64,000 nucleotides of DNA from Dyella jiangningensis (GTDB lineage Bacteria; Pseudomonadota; Gammaproteobacteria; Xanthomonadales; Rhodanobacteraceae), in contig NZ_NFZS01000004.1 of NCBI RefSeq assembly GCF_003264855.1, positions 372,001 to 436,000 of the forward strand, written 5' to 3'. The notes under the pieces were generated by a model that saw nothing but the letters and a program-made list of their open reading frames with translations, had not been told where the DNA came from and did no database searches. Of this stretch, positions 39,050 through 47,887 are shown piece after piece; the first letter of the stretch is position 1; each line of letters begins with the position of its first letter. Position numbers and translations under genes: made by a program.

Positions 39050-39946
39050 TCAGGTGTTAGCCGAACCCTGCAGCGCGGCGATGCGCTCTTCCAGCGGCGG
39101 ATGGCTCATGAACAGGCGCTTGAAGCCCGTGGCCAGGTGGCCGGAGATGCCGAACGCGGCAATGGTCTGCGGCAAGGTGCTTTCGCCGTGCTGCACCTGC
39201 AAGCGCTGCAGGGCGGAGATCATCGCGCCACGGCCGGCCAGCTTGGCTCCGGCCGCGTCCGCGCGGAATTCGCGCCAGCGCGAGAAGGCCATCACGATCA
39301 TCGAAGCGAACAGGCCGAACACCAGCTGCAGCACCATCACCGACACGAAATAGCCGATGCCGCCACCGCCGTCGCGGTCACGTCCGCCCGACAGCCAGCT
39401 GTCGACCAGCCGGCCAACCACGCGTGCCGCCACGATCACCAGCGTGTTCACCACGCCCTGGATCAAGGTCAGCGTCACCATGTCGCCGTTGGCGACGTGG
39501 CCGATTTCATGGCCCAGCACGGCCGACACCTGCTCGCGATCCATCTGCTGCAACAGGCCCGTGCTCACCGCGACCAGCGAGCTGTTCTTGGTCATGCCGG
39601 TGGCGAAGGCGTTCATTTCAGGCGCGTCGTAGATCGCGACCTCGGGCATGCCGATGCCGGCGTTCTGCGCATGGCGCCGCACGGTATCGACCAGCCAGCG
39701 CTCCGCCTCGTTCTGCGGCTGCTCGATCACACGGGCGCCGGTGGACATCTTCGCCATCCACTTGGACATGGCCAGCGAGATGAACGCGCCGCCCATGCCG
39801 AACACGGCGGCATAGATCAGCAGGCCTCCCATGCCGCCGTAACCACGGGCGGCGGCCCACTGGTCGACGCCAAACAGGTGGCAGACGATGCTCAGCAGGA
39901 ACAGGACGGCAATATTGGTAAGCAGGAACAATGCGATGCGACGCAT
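39050..39946 (-). CDS. htpX: Membrane zinc protease HtpX
   Basis: M48 metalloprotease of the inner membrane that degrades misfolded membrane proteins with FtsH. The 298-residue protein starts MRRIALFLLTNIAVLFLLSIV, with two N-terminal membrane helices, then the zinc site VLGHEIGHVANGD (HExxH) and the third ligand Glu in FSRWREFRADAAGAKLAG, with two more membrane helices between. The start at 39946 matches the family N-terminus; two upstream Met codons are less likely. Confidence 0.95.
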   Translation of the reverse strand: MRRIALFLLTNIAVLFLLSIVCHLFGVDQWAAARGYGGMGGLLIYAAVFGMGGAFISLAMSKWMAKMSTGARVIEQPQNEAERWLVDTVRRHAQNAGIGMPEVAIYDAPEMNAFATGMTKNSSLVAVSTGLLQQMDREQVSAVLGHEIGHVANGDMVTLTLIQGVVNTLVIVAARVVGRLVDSWLSGGRDRDGGGGIGYFVSVMVLQLVFGLFASMIVMAFSRWREFRADAAGAKLAGRGAMISALQRLQVQHGESTLPQTIAAFGISGHLATGFKRLFMSHPPLEERIAALQGSANT

Positions 39947-40040
39947 GGCTGTCTCTTTGGCAGTCATGAAGGAACACAGACGGCTTTCGCCGTCACCCAA
40001 GGATCGTGGCGAAATCTTGCGGTTTCAAGGCCTGCCTTTC

Positions 40041-40122
40041 TGTAGGAGCGCACCCAGTGCGCGAAAAGCCTACGGAGCGGGACGCCGTGACTCTGCGGTC
40101 GCGCACTAGGTGCGCTCCTACA
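40041..40122. repeat. REP doublet between htpX and gluQ
   Basis: Arms TGTAGGAGCGCACCCAGTGC and GCGCACTAGGTGCGCTCCTA flank a centre with AAGCCTACGGAGCGG. Same class as the 35-kb array; it ends 29 bases before the gluQ start. Confidence 0.85.
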
Positions 40123-40151
40123 AGGGAGAGCTTCCTCCGTACAATGAACGG

Positions 40152-41012
40152 ATGACCTATCGCGGACGTTTCGCTCCTTCTCCGACCGGCCATTTGCATT
40201 TCGGTTCACTCGTCGCCGCGGTGGGTAGCTGGCTGTGCGCACGCCACGCGGGCGGGGAATGGCTGCTGCGGGTGGAGGACATCGATCCGCCGCGTGAAAT
40301 GCCGGGCTCCGCCGAGAGCATCCTGGCCGCCCTGCCCGCCTTCGGGCTGGCGGCCGATGCTCCGGTACTGTTCCAGTCCACTCGCCAACCGGCCTACGAC
40401 GCCGCGTTCGAACAGCTGAAGGCGGCGGACCGGGTGTTTCCCTGCTGGTGCAGCCGCAACGACCTCGCCGGCGGCCTGCACCTGGACGGACGTTGCCTGG
40501 CCGCGCCCCAGCCGGACCGGCAGCCAGCCTGGCGATTGCGGGTGCCCGACGTGGATGTCCGCTTTGACGACGGCCTGCAGGGCCCGCAGCTGCAAAACCT
40601 GCGCACCGCCGCCGGGGATTTCGTGATCCGACGGGTCGAGGGCTACTACGCCTACCAGCTCGCCTGCGTCGTGGACGACGCCTTCCAAGGCATCACCGAG
40701 GTCGTGCGAGGGTATGACCTGCTCGACTCCACGCCACGCCAGATCTTCCTGCAGCGTTGCCTGGGCCTGCCCACGCCTGCCTACCTGCACCTGCCGCTGG
40801 CGCTGGATGACGGCGGCCGCAAGCTCTCCAAGTCGGAACAGGCCCATCCGGTGGACCCTACCGATCCGATGCCGGCACTGCGCCGTGCCTTCGCCTTCCT
40901 CGACCTGCCTGCTGCGCCGGCGGCCACCCGGCCGGCCGATCTCCTTGCCCACGCGCTCGGTCATTTCGATCCCGCCCGGCTGCCGCACTGCAGCGAACGG
41001 ATGGCCGCCTAA
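40152..41012 (+). CDS. gluQ: Glutamyl-Q tRNA(Asp) synthetase
   Basis: A paralogue of the GluRS catalytic core that attaches glutamate to queuosine at the wobble position of tRNA-Asp. The 286-residue protein has YRGRFAPSPTGHLHFGSLVAA (HIGH-type signature HFGS), LRVEDIDPPRE, a Cys-x-Cys zinc-site region FPCWCSRNDLAGG with another Cys in DGRC, and KLSKSEQA (KMSKS-like). The anticodon-binding domain is absent, as in all GluQ. The start at 40152 gives the canonical MTYRGRFAPSPTG; 14 upstream codons overlap the REP flank. Confidence 0.93.
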   Translation: MTYRGRFAPSPTGHLHFGSLVAAVGSWLCARHAGGEWLLRVEDIDPPREMPGSAESILAALPAFGLAADAPVLFQSTRQPAYDAAFEQLKAADRVFPCWCSRNDLAGGLHLDGRCLAAPQPDRQPAWRLRVPDVDVRFDDGLQGPQLQNLRTAAGDFVIRRVEGYYAYQLACVVDDAFQGITEVVRGYDLLDSTPRQIFLQRCLGLPTPAYLHLPLALDDGGRKLSKSEQAHPVDPTDPMPALRRAFAFLDLPAAPAATRPADLLAHALGHFDPARLPHCSERMAA

Positions 41013-41162
41013 ACGGCAACCGCCTTCCGTTATCGAACTCACCGCACGTTGCCGTGGAATTTGCGTATGCTCCGTAGACGTTTTGCCATGTAGCGCGGTT
41101 ACACATGGCTACGCCCCACAACGCACGGGCGAACGGGCATTCGGTCACTTCGGAGAACAGGC

Positions 41163-41903
41163 ATGACGCAGCGCACGGCATTGGTCACAGGCGGCACGGG
41201 CGGAATCGGCACCGCGATCATTCGGTATCTCGCCCGCCAGGGGCATCGGGTTGCCACCAACTATCGCGACCAGGCCAAGGCGGAAGCGATGAAGGAGATG
41301 ATGGCGAAGGAAGGCATCGAAGTGATGCTGGTGCCGGGCGACGTAAAGGACCCCGACTCCTGCGAAGCCATGGTGCGCATCATCGAGGCCGCGATGGGCC
41401 CGGTGGAGATCCTGGTCAACAACGCCGGCATCACGCGCGACACCACCTTCCACAAGATGACCTATCCGCAGTGGATGGAAGTGGTGAACACCAACCTCAA
41501 CGCGTGCTTCAACGTGACGCGCCCGGTGATCGAGAGCATGCGCCAGCACAAGTGGGGCCGCATCGTGCAGATCAGCTCGATCAACGGCCAGAAGGGCCAG
41601 TACGGCCAGGCCAACTATGCCGCAGCGAAGGCCGGCATGCACGGCTTCACCATTTCGCTGGCTCAGGAAAACGCCAAGTTCGGCATCACCGTGAACACGG
41701 TGTCGCCCGGCTACGTCGGCACCGACATGGTGATGGCCGTACCCGAGGACGTGCGCGAGAAGATCATTGCGCAGATCCCGGTGGGCCGCCTCGGCAAGCC
41801 CGAGGAAATCGCCCATGCGGTGGCCTTCCTCACCGGCGAGGAAGCGGCGTGGATCACCGGCGCGAATCTCTCGATCAACGGCGGCCACTACATGGGTTGG
41901 TAG
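41163..41903 (+). CDS. phbB: Acetoacetyl-CoA reductase
   Basis: NADPH-dependent short-chain dehydrogenase making (R)-3-hydroxybutyryl-CoA for polyhydroxybutyrate. The 246-residue protein has TGGTGGIGTAIIRYLA (cofactor loop), NNAGITRDTTFHKM, the Ser-Tyr-Lys site in ISSINGQKGQYGQANYAAAKAG, and VSPGYVGTDMV. It is highly like PhaB/PhbB rather than FabG: QKGQYGQANY and PGYVGTDMVMAVPEDVREKI. No polymerase or thiolase gene is adjacent. A strong bidirectional terminator follows. Confidence 0.92.
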   Translation: MTQRTALVTGGTGGIGTAIIRYLARQGHRVATNYRDQAKAEAMKEMMAKEGIEVMLVPGDVKDPDSCEAMVRIIEAAMGPVEILVNNAGITRDTTFHKMTYPQWMEVVNTNLNACFNVTRPVIESMRQHKWGRIVQISSINGQKGQYGQANYAAAKAGMHGFTISLAQENAKFGITVNTVSPGYVGTDMVMAVPEDVREKIIAQIPVGRLGKPEEIAHAVAFLTGEEAAWITGANLSINGGHYMGW

Positions 41904-41930
41904 GCCGCTGTCACCCTGTGGCACAAAGAA

Positions 41931-41956
41931 AGCGCCGGCATGTCCGGCGCTTTTTT
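41931..41956. terminator. Bidirectional terminator, phbB / tcdA
   Basis: The stem AGCGCCGG / CCGGCGCT around CATGT is followed by TTTTT on plus; the minus side ends in TTTCTTTG. It serves the two convergent genes. Confidence 0.85.
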
Positions 41957-42822
41957 CATCCCTGCTTGTCGCCCTGAAGCAGTCGTTCCATCACCCGTCC
42001 CACCGCCGCGAACGCGAAAGCGCCGGTGACGTGCGTGGCGGCGCCCAGGCCGCCGCCGCAGGCAAGATTCAACGCCTCGGTGCCATTGGCCACCGGCGGC
42101 CGCGTGCCGCACACCGTGCCATCCGGCTGCGGGTACTGCACGTTCTGCAGCGAATACACCGCCGACACACCGAAGTAGCGGTCGGGGTTCTTCGGGAAGT
42201 TGAAGTCCTGACGGAGCTTCTTGCGGATCAGGCTGAACATGGCGTCGTGCTCGGTGCGCGACAGGTCACGCACGCGGATCTGCGTGGGATCGGTACGGCC
42301 GCCCGCCGAGCCCACCGTCACCATCGGCAGCTTGCGGCGGCGGCACCAGGCGATGGCTTCCAGCTTCACGCGGAATGCATCGCACGCGTCCAGCACCACG
42401 TCGTAGCCGCGATCGAGCAACTCGTCCAGCGTGGAGGTGGTGAGGAAACGCTCGATCGCGTCGATCTTGATCGCCGGATTGATCGCGCGCAGGCGCTTTT
42501 CGATCACGCCGACCTTGGACTTGCCGTATTCGCCATCCAGCGCGTGCAACTGGCGGTTGGTGTTGGAGACGCAGATCTCGTCGGCGTCGATCAGGGTGAG
42601 ATGCCCCACGCCGCTGCGCGCCAGCGCCTCGGCCGCCCACGAACCCACGCCGCCGATGCCGATCACGCACACATGCGCCTGGGCCAGCCTGTCGACGCTG
42701 CCCACGCCATAAAGTCGCTCCACGCCGGCAAAACGCTCTCGCGGGAACGGCACCTCGCGCACCGCCGCGTTGCCGGGGGAATGATGCGCGGCCACACCGG
42801 CCGTGCCATCGGGATGCTTCAC
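41956..42822 (-). CDS. tcdA: tRNA threonylcarbamoyladenosine dehydratase TcdA
   Basis: ATP-dependent cyclisation of t6A to ct6A at position 37 of ANN-decoding tRNAs. The 288-residue E1-like protein has the nucleotide loop VIGIGGVGSWAAEALARSGVG, LIDADEICVSNTNRQ, and DVVLDACDAFRVKLEAI, followed by the C-terminal GTRPPVANGTEALNLACGGGLG characteristic of the YgdL group. The start ATG at 42822. It is divergent from the cytochrome gene. Confidence 0.92.
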   Translation of the reverse strand: MKHPDGTAGVAAHHSPGNAAVREVPFPRERFAGVERLYGVGSVDRLAQAHVCVIGIGGVGSWAAEALARSGVGHLTLIDADEICVSNTNRQLHALDGEYGKSKVGVIEKRLRAINPAIKIDAIERFLTTSTLDELLDRGYDVVLDACDAFRVKLEAIAWCRRRKLPMVTVGSAGGRTDPTQIRVRDLSRTEHDAMFSLIRKKLRQDFNFPKNPDRYFGVSAVYSLQNVQYPQPDGTVCGTRPPVANGTEALNLACGGGLGAATHVTGAFAFAAVGRVMERLLQGDKQG

Positions 42823-42931
42823 TGGAATCCACCAACGTCTTGAAGAACGTGCATTTTAGCGGGAGGCGAGCCACCGCGCAGGCAGCCCGTTATGCTTGCC
42901 ATCTTTGTGCCTTTCCATGGAAATCCAACGC

Positions 42932-43321
42932 ATGCGCGCCGCCCTCCTGATCGTGCTCGGCCTGTTCATCGGCATCCTCGGCACCGTGTTCGCCCTGAAC
43001 GCGCTCCGCCAGCATCAACCGCTGTCCCATTCGGTGATGTCGCTGATGGATCACCATGCCGGCGAACTGCGCGCGGCGCTCAAGGCCCAGCACTGCGAAG
43101 CGGCGCCCATGCGCCAGCACCTGACGCGCCTGCTGCAGACCCAGGCCGATATCGGCGAGGCTTTCCCGGGTGTCGACCAACCCTTCCTGGATGAGGCCGC
43201 CAAGCTGCACGACAAGACCCAGGCCGCCCTGGATGCCGCGCCCGCCGACTGCAAGGCGCTGGCCGCGGTGCTCAAGCCGATCGCGGAGACCTGCCAGTCC
43301 TGCCATCAGCAATACCGCTGA
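42932..43321 (+). CDS. Membrane-anchored cytochrome c' (class II) type protein
   Basis: A 129-residue protein with an N-terminal membrane helix or uncleaved signal (MRAALLIVLGLFIGILGTVFALN) and a helical periplasmic domain. The only heme-attachment motif is at the very C-terminus, ETCQSCHQQYR (CxxCH), and the preceding helices fit the four-helix bundle of cytochrome c'/c556. Such proteins bind NO or transfer electrons. The start is uncertain: ATGs at 42896 and 42917 are in frame, but the one at 42932 directly precedes the signal-like helix. Two other Cys residues occur in the mature part (QHCEAAP, ADCKAL). Confidence 0.8.
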   Translation: MRAALLIVLGLFIGILGTVFALNALRQHQPLSHSVMSLMDHHAGELRAALKAQHCEAAPMRQHLTRLLQTQADIGEAFPGVDQPFLDEAAKLHDKTQAALDAAPADCKALAAVLKPIAETCQSCHQQYR

Positions 43322-43337
43322 CGCGGCCTGGCCGTGA

Positions 43338-43420
43338 TGTAGGAGCGCACCCAGTGCGCGACCGCAGGGTTTCATTGTGGCCGCTCCGCAGGCTTATCGC
43401 GCACTGGGTGCGTTCCTACA
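43338..43420. repeat. REP doublet after the cytochrome gene
   Basis: Arms TGTAGGAGCGCACCCAGTGC and GCACTGGGTGCGTTCCTACA with a centre in the opposite orientation (TCCGCAGGCTTATCGC). It separates convergent genes. Confidence 0.85.
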
Positions 43421-43431
43421 AAAGCAGCTGG

Positions 43432-43734
43432 TCAGAGCCTGATCTTGCCTTGCAAAATCTGCCAATACATCACCCAGTCACCCATCAGGCTGTAAAGCGG
43501 ATGGGTGAAGGTCGCGGGCCGGTTCTTCTCGAACACGTAATGCCCGATCCAGGCGAAGCCATAGCCCACGACCGGCGCTGCCAGGAGCCACCACGCATGG
43601 CCCGTCACCAGCGCCGTCGCGATCACCACCAGTACCAGCGTGCTGCCGACGAAATGCATGCGTCGGCATTGGCGATCGCTGTGCTCGTTCAGATAGAACG
43701 GATAGAACTCACGGAAGCTGGCGTAGCCGGACAT
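43432..43734 (-). CDS. Mpo1-like (DUF962) membrane protein
   Basis: A 100-residue protein of the Mpo1/YGL010w family; the yeast member is an Fe-dependent dioxygenase of 2-hydroxy fatty acids. The His-containing segments YLNEHSDRQCRRMHFVGST and WIGHYVFEKNRPATFTHPLYSLMGDW are the family signature, with two hydrophobic helices between (LVLVVIATALVTGHAWWLLAAPVVGYGF). The bacterial substrate is unknown. Confidence 0.85.
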   Translation of the reverse strand: MSGYASFREFYPFYLNEHSDRQCRRMHFVGSTLVLVVIATALVTGHAWWLLAAPVVGYGFAWIGHYVFEKNRPATFTHPLYSLMGDWVMYWQILQGKIRL

Positions 43735-43803
43735 GCATTCACCCTTGGCGTGATGACAACAGCCTAATCCGGCTCCTCTGGCGATGCATGCGCTTCCGCA
43801 GCA

Positions 43804-44676
43804 TCACGCAGGCAGCGGGATGTATTCCGCTTCGTCGCCGATCACCTTGCCCATTCGCTGCGCGGCCCAGTCGGCCTTGGCCTGTTCGATGCGCTCGCGG
43901 CTGCTGGCGACGAAGTTCCACCACAGGTGGCGCTCGCCATCCAGCGGCGCGCCGCCGAACAGCATCACGCGGCTGGCCGTGCGTGCGCGCAGCGGCGGCG
44001 AATCGGGGCCGGCCTGCACGGCGGCCTGCATCGGCGCCACGATCACGCCGTCCCACTCCACTTCGCCGTCCACCACGCATACGCCGCGTTCCACGTGATC
44101 CTCAGGCCACGGCAACTCGGCACCCGCCTCCAGCGTCGCCTCGATGAAGAACATCGGCGCGAAGACCTTCACCGGTGACTGCTGGCCATAGCCCGAGCCG
44201 GCGATCAGCACCAGCTTCGCACCCGGCAGGTCGACGCGCGGCAGTTCGTCGGCGCCGTGATGGTGGAATTCCGGGTCGACTTCCGCGTCCTTCTCCGGCA
44301 ATGCCACCCACACCTGGATGCCATGCGCGCGCTGGCCACCGCCACGCGCTTCCGGCGGCGTGCGCTCGGAATGCACGATGCCGCGACCGGCCGTCATCCA
44401 GTTCACTTCGCCAGGACGAATGTCGGCGATGCTGCCGATGCTGTCGCGATGACGGATCACGCCTTCGAACAACCATGTCACGGTGGCCAACCCGATGTGC
44501 GGATGCGGGCGCACGTCCATGCCCTTGTCCTCCAGGAAGGTCACCGGCCCCATGTAGTCGAAGAAGACGAATGGGCCCACGTGGCGCGCCTGCAGCACCG
44601 GCAGCAGGCGTCGCACGTTGAAGCCATCGCCCAGGTCGTGCACGCGGCCATCGATCAAGATCGGCTGTTGTTCCAT
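43804..44676 (-). CDS. Pirin-family protein
   Basis: A 290-residue bicupin. The N-terminal cupin has FFDYMGPVTFLEDKGMDVRPHPHIGLATVTWLFEGVIRHRDS and IVHSERTPPEARGGGQRAHGIQVWVALP, containing the metal-binding His-His-His-Glu set; the C-terminal cupin ends with FGGAPLDGERHLWWNFVASSRERIEQAKADW. Bacterial pirins can have quercetin 2,3-dioxygenase activity or bind other enzymes. The start at 44676 has AAAGGAA eight bases upstream. It follows the OYE gene by 14 bases, so the pair is probably one transcript, a common pairing for redox or electrophile response. Confidence 0.9.
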   Translation of the reverse strand: MEQQPILIDGRVHDLGDGFNVRRLLPVLQARHVGPFVFFDYMGPVTFLEDKGMDVRPHPHIGLATVTWLFEGVIRHRDSIGSIADIRPGEVNWMTAGRGIVHSERTPPEARGGGQRAHGIQVWVALPEKDAEVDPEFHHHGADELPRVDLPGAKLVLIAGSGYGQQSPVKVFAPMFFIEATLEAGAELPWPEDHVERGVCVVDGEVEWDGVIVAPMQAAVQAGPDSPPLRARTASRVMLFGGAPLDGERHLWWNFVASSRERIEQAKADWAAQRMGKVIGDEAEYIPLPA

Positions 44677-44690
44677 GTCGGTTCCTTTGG

Positions 44691-45749
44691 TTACCACGCC
44701 CGCTGGTATTGCAGCGGCGCGGTGATCGGCATGCCCAGTTCCTGGGCCGCACGACGCGGAAAGTACGGATCGCGCAGGCTTTCGCGCGCGATCAGCACCA
44801 CGTCGGCAGCACCTTCGTCGATGATGCGCGCGGCGTGTGTGGATTCGGTGATGAGCCCCACGGCGCCGGTCGCGATGCCCGCATCATGGCGGATGCGCGA
44901 CGCGAATGGCACCTGGTAGCCGGGCGACACGGGAATCTTCGCGTGCGGAATCAGGCCGCCGCTGGAGGTGTCGATGAGATCGACGCCGAGTGACTTGATG
45001 TCCCGCGCGAGCTGCACGCTCTGCTCGATATCCCAGCCGCCCTCGGTCCAGTCGGTGGCGGAGATGCGCAGCCACAACGGCAGATGCTCGGGCCATACCT
45101 CGCGCACCGCGCCGATCACTTCGCGCACGAGGCGCGTGCGGTTCTCGAAGCTGCCGCCGTACTCGTCGGTGCGATGGTTGCTCAGTGGCGAGATGAACTG
45201 GTGCAGCAGGTAGCCATGGGCAGCATGCAGCTCGATGAGCTGGAAGCCGGCCTCGAGTGCGCGCACCGCGGCCGCGCGGAAGTCAGCGACCACCTTGGCG
45301 ATGCCGGCGGCGTCCAACGCCTGCGGCACATGCCAGTGCGCGTCGAACGGGACGGCCGAGGGCGCCACGGTCTGCCAGGCGCCCGCGTCCGCCGCCAACG
45401 GATGACCGCCCTGCCATGGCGGCAGCACGCTGGCCTTGCGGCCGGCATGGGCGAGTTGCACGCCGGCTACGGCACCCTGCGTCGTGATGAAGCGCGTGAT
45501 CGGCTGCCAGGCCGCCAGCTGCGCATCGTTCCACAGGCCGACGTCGCCCGCCGAAATACGGCCTTCCGCGGAGACGGCGGTCGCTTCCACGATCACCGCG
45601 CCGGCTCCACCCACGGCACGGCTGCCCAGATGCACCAGATGCCAATCGTCGGGTACGCCGTCGGTGGCCGAGTACTGGCACATGGGCGCTATCACCAGCC
45701 GATTGCGCAAGGACAGGCTGCGTTGGGCGAAAGGAGTGAAGAGGTTCAT
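44691..45749 (-). CDS. Old yellow enzyme-type NADH:flavin oxidoreductase (YqjM-like)
   Basis: FMN enzyme that reduces activated C=C bonds, usually of electrophiles. The 352-residue TIM barrel has [20 protein letters not shown] (the redox-tuning Cys of the YqjM class), [12 protein letters not shown], the His-x2-His-containing [28 protein letters not shown] (substrate and FMN contacts), and [34 protein letters not shown]. Length and motifs place it in the thermophilic-like OYE class. It lies between an alpha/beta hydrolase gene and the pirin gene on the same strand. Confidence 0.92.
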   Translation of the reverse strand: MNLFTPFAQRSLSLRNRLVIAPMCQYSATDGVPDDWHLVHLGSRAVGGAGAVIVEATAVSAEGRISAGDVGLWNDAQLAAWQPITRFITTQGAVAGVQLAHAGRKASVLPPWQGGHPLAADAGAWQTVAPSAVPFDAHWHVPQALDAAGIAKVVADFRAAAVRALEAGFQLIELHAAHGYLLHQFISPLSNHRTDEYGGSFENRTRLVREVIGAVREVWPEHLPLWLRISATDWTEGGWDIEQSVQLARDIKSLGVDLIDTSSGGLIPHAKIPVSPGYQVPFASRIRHDAGIATGAVGLITESTHAARIIDEGAADVVLIARESLRDPYFPRRAAQELGMPITAPLQYQRAW

Positions 45750-45802
45750 CGAACGGGTCCGGAATAAGGATCCGCTTCACATGCCGGCGACAGATGGCCG
45801 CT

Positions 45803-46699
45803 TCAAGGGCGCAAGGCCGACGGCAAACCGGACAGCCAGGCGATGATGCGTTCGGCGACGGGCCCTGGCGTCTTCATCCAACCGAAGTGATCCGCCGGCC
45901 GGCCGTCCATGTCGCTGGACGTCAGCAGCTGCCGATCGACCTGCGCACGGGGCATCTTTCCCAGCAGCCACGACAGCGAAGCCTCGGGACCCAGCCAGTC
46001 ATCGGCAAAGCGCAGCGCCAGCAGGGGCATCTGCAGCCTGCCCAGGCGTTGCTCGAGATCGTCGGCCATGCCGACGGCCGCATAACGGCCGGTGCGCCCG
46101 CTGCGCGCCCAGTCGTCGATCACGCCACGGGCTTCGTTGCCGCCGAAACCGATCTTCCTGCCCGGCAGATACCCGACCACGTGCGCAAGACACGGTGCCG
46201 CGGCATACGCCAGCCGGATCCATGCGCCGTGACGATATTGTCGCCAGTACGGCGATCCGCTGGCAGCCACCACCAGGCCGCCCACCGCGTCCGGATGCAT
46301 GGCGGCGTGGAGCGAGGCCAGCTGCGCGCCAAGACTGTGTCCACCCAGCAGCAGGCCCTGATGGGGCAATCGCTCGCGCACCGCCGCGAGGCCCGCGGGA
46401 AGGTCGTCCTGCAGCAACTCGCGATAGCCCCAGTTCTGATGCCGTCCCGCGCGACGATTGCTGGAGCCGATGCCTCGCCATTCGTGGATCGCCATCGCCA
46501 CGCCTGCCTCGGCCAGCGCTTGCGCCAACGGCAGGTACTGCCTGGCCGACACACCCAGCGCCGGCAACCAATACATCACGCAACGAGGCGTGCGCACAGG
46601 CAACTGCAACAGCACCTCCGCCTGCGCGCCGTCCGGGGCTCGTGCCGGCAGGGCTTCGCAAGCAGGCAACGGTGATGTCGAAGGCAAAGGCACGGACAT
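45803..46699 (-). CDS. Alpha/beta-hydrolase fold protein
   Basis: A 298-residue protein with the nucleophile elbow LLLGGHSLGAQLASLHAAM (Ser in GHSLG) and YWLPALGVSARQYLPLAQALAEAGVAMAIHEWRGIGSSNRRAG ahead of it. A catalytic Asp may lie in LRFADDWLGPE and the His in RPADHFGWMKTPGPVAERI. The substrate is unknown; it resembles lipase-like or acyl-hydrolase proteins of proteobacteria. A GTG 15 codons upstream (46744) is an alternative start. The downstream gene (OYE) is 53 bases away. Confidence 0.75.
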   Translation of the reverse strand: MSVPLPSTSPLPACEALPARAPDGAQAEVLLQLPVRTPRCVMYWLPALGVSARQYLPLAQALAEAGVAMAIHEWRGIGSSNRRAGRHQNWGYRELLQDDLPAGLAAVRERLPHQGLLLGGHSLGAQLASLHAAMHPDAVGGLVVAASGSPYWRQYRHGAWIRLAYAAAPCLAHVVGYLPGRKIGFGGNEARGVIDDWARSGRTGRYAAVGMADDLEQRLGRLQMPLLALRFADDWLGPEASLSWLLGKMPRAQVDRQLLTSSDMDGRPADHFGWMKTPGPVAERIIAWLSGLPSALRP

Positions 46700-46769
46700 G
46701 GATGATTGCCGCTGAAGCGAAACGACGCAGGCTAGTGAATCCACTCCATGGGAAAAAGGCCGCTAAATG

Positions 46770-46797
46770 AAAAAGGCCGACTTGCGCCGGCCTTTTT
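46770..46797. terminator. Terminator, first csp gene / hydrolase
   Basis: Stem AAAAAGGCCG / CGGCCTTTTT around ACTTGCGC, 22 bases past the end of the csp gene on the minus strand and ending in T run. Confidence 0.85.
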
Positions 46798-46818
46798 CAT
46801 TAACAAGCGATACCTGGA

Positions 46819-47028
46819 TCAAGCAGGTGCCACTTCATCGGCCTGCAGGCCTTTCTGGCCCTGCACCACCTTGAAGCTCACCTTCTGTCCCTCTTTGAGG
46901 CTGCGGAAACCCGTTCCGCTGATTGCCCTGAAATGCACGAAGACGTCGGGTCCGCTTTCACGACTGATGAAGCCAAACCCCTTGGCGTCGTTGAACCATT
47001 TGACTGTGCCAACTTCACGATCCGACAT
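46819..47028 (-). CDS. Cold-shock domain protein, copy 1
   Basis: A 69-residue single cold-shock domain (CspA family RNA chaperone): [31 protein letters not shown] with RNP1 (KGFGFI) and RNP2 (VFVHF), ending [14 protein letters not shown]. It is about 85% identical to the copy at 47306. It has its own terminator and a leader with a block shared with copy 2, so each is probably transcribed alone. A minus-strand -10-like TATGCT lies at 47182-47177. Confidence 0.95.
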   Translation of the reverse strand: MSDREVGTVKWFNDAKGFGFISRESGPDVFVHFRAISGTGFRSLKEGQKVSFKVVQGQKGLQADEVAPA

Positions 47029-47075
47029 GACTCACTCCGATCTGCTCGACGCTGAGACAAGTCAGCCTCCCCTTT

Positions 47076-47118
47076 GGCCGACGGCTTACTGGGCATGCAG
47101 GGATCGGGTGAAGCGATG
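47076..47118 (-). promoter_or_regulatory. Conserved csp leader block, copy 1
   Basis: On the minus strand the leader reads CATCGCTTCACCC, then CTGCATGCCCAGTAAG and TCGGCC, ending 48 bases before the start codon. The same block occurs in the copy 2 leader at 47564-47608. The two leaders otherwise differ, so the block may be a cold-shock leader element. Confidence 0.6.
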
Positions 47119-47253
47119 TGGACCCGGAGGGGTCGCGCACCGGGCATGCACGTGACCGAGCAACCACAGTGAATCCAGCATAACGGATTTCTTTAATGCA
47201 AGTGAATGGCTTTAGGCATTTTCACATTTCAACGACATTTGCATTGAAAATAA

Positions 47254-47281
47254 AAAAGCCAGGCATCGCTGCCTGGCTTTT
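47254..47281. terminator. Terminator of second csp gene
   Basis: The perfect stem AAAAGCCAGGCA / TGCCTGGCTTTT around TCGC is followed on the minus strand by TTATTTTC. It lies 25 bases past the copy 2 stop. Confidence 0.9.
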
Positions 47282-47305
47282 CTTTTGCGTTATGAATAAC
47301 GCTTT

Positions 47306-47515
47306 TTACTGCGGGATCACTTCATCAGCCTGCAGACCCTTCTGGCCCTGCACGACCTTGAACGAGACCTTCTGGCCTTCCTGCAGGCTCTTGAAGCCGT
47401 TGCCCTGGATCGCGCGGAAATGCACGAAGACATCCGGGCCATTGTCACGGCTGATGAAGCCGAAACCCTTGGCGTCGTTGAACCACTTGACGGTACCGAT
47501 CTGACGATCAGACAT
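47306..47515 (-). CDS. Cold-shock domain protein, copy 2
   Basis: A 69-residue CspA-family protein, [20 protein letters not shown] then [20 protein letters not shown] and a tail ending DEVIPQ, with intact RNP1 and RNP2. The start at 47515 has AGAGGTGAT eight bases upstream; the frame opens three codons earlier. A likely -10 element TATGAT lies at 47683-47678 on the minus strand, giving a leader of about 155 bases, typical of cold-induced csp genes. Confidence 0.95.
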   Translation of the reverse strand: MSDRQIGTVKWFNDAKGFGFISRDNGPDVFVHFRAIQGNGFKSLQEGQKVSFKVVQGQKGLQADEVIPQ

Positions 47516-47887
47516 GTAAATCACCTCTTGGGATAAAAAAGACTCAACTCGCGCAACGTGCGCGGGCCGACTTACTGGTATGCAAGGAAACCCTAGGGGT
47601 GATGCGATGAGGCTAGATCGAGATCAGGCGGCATCGGGTCACAAAACTCTGGTGACCCCGGCAGACACAGTTCGCGCATCATAGCGGTTCAATCGTCACA
47701 AGGCGAATAGGGCGTTTTCTCAAACTGAATGAATGCCAGATAACGGCGCGGCAATGCAGCTCGGTTTTCACATCGTCTTCTCATTTCATCCGGTCTTTAC
47801 CGCGTAGGACGAGTATGAAAGTCTCTTCCCTCGCAACGGCTCTGAGACCGTCGAGGCGTCCGGCCGGCCATTAGAAGGAGAAGCTCG
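47516..47887. other. 372-base gap: csp leader and promoter
   Basis: It holds the long csp copy 2 leader with the block shared with copy 1, a minus-strand -10 TATGAT at 47683-47678, and the region upstream of the plus-strand lipoprotein gene, where AGAAGGAGAAG is its ribosome-binding site. Confidence 0.5.
47564..47608 (-). promoter_or_regulatory. Conserved csp leader block, copy 2
   Basis: Minus strand CATCGCATCACCCC, then TTGCATACCAGTAAG and TCGGCC, ending 49 bases before the start codon, nearly the same distance as copy 1. Confidence 0.6.
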
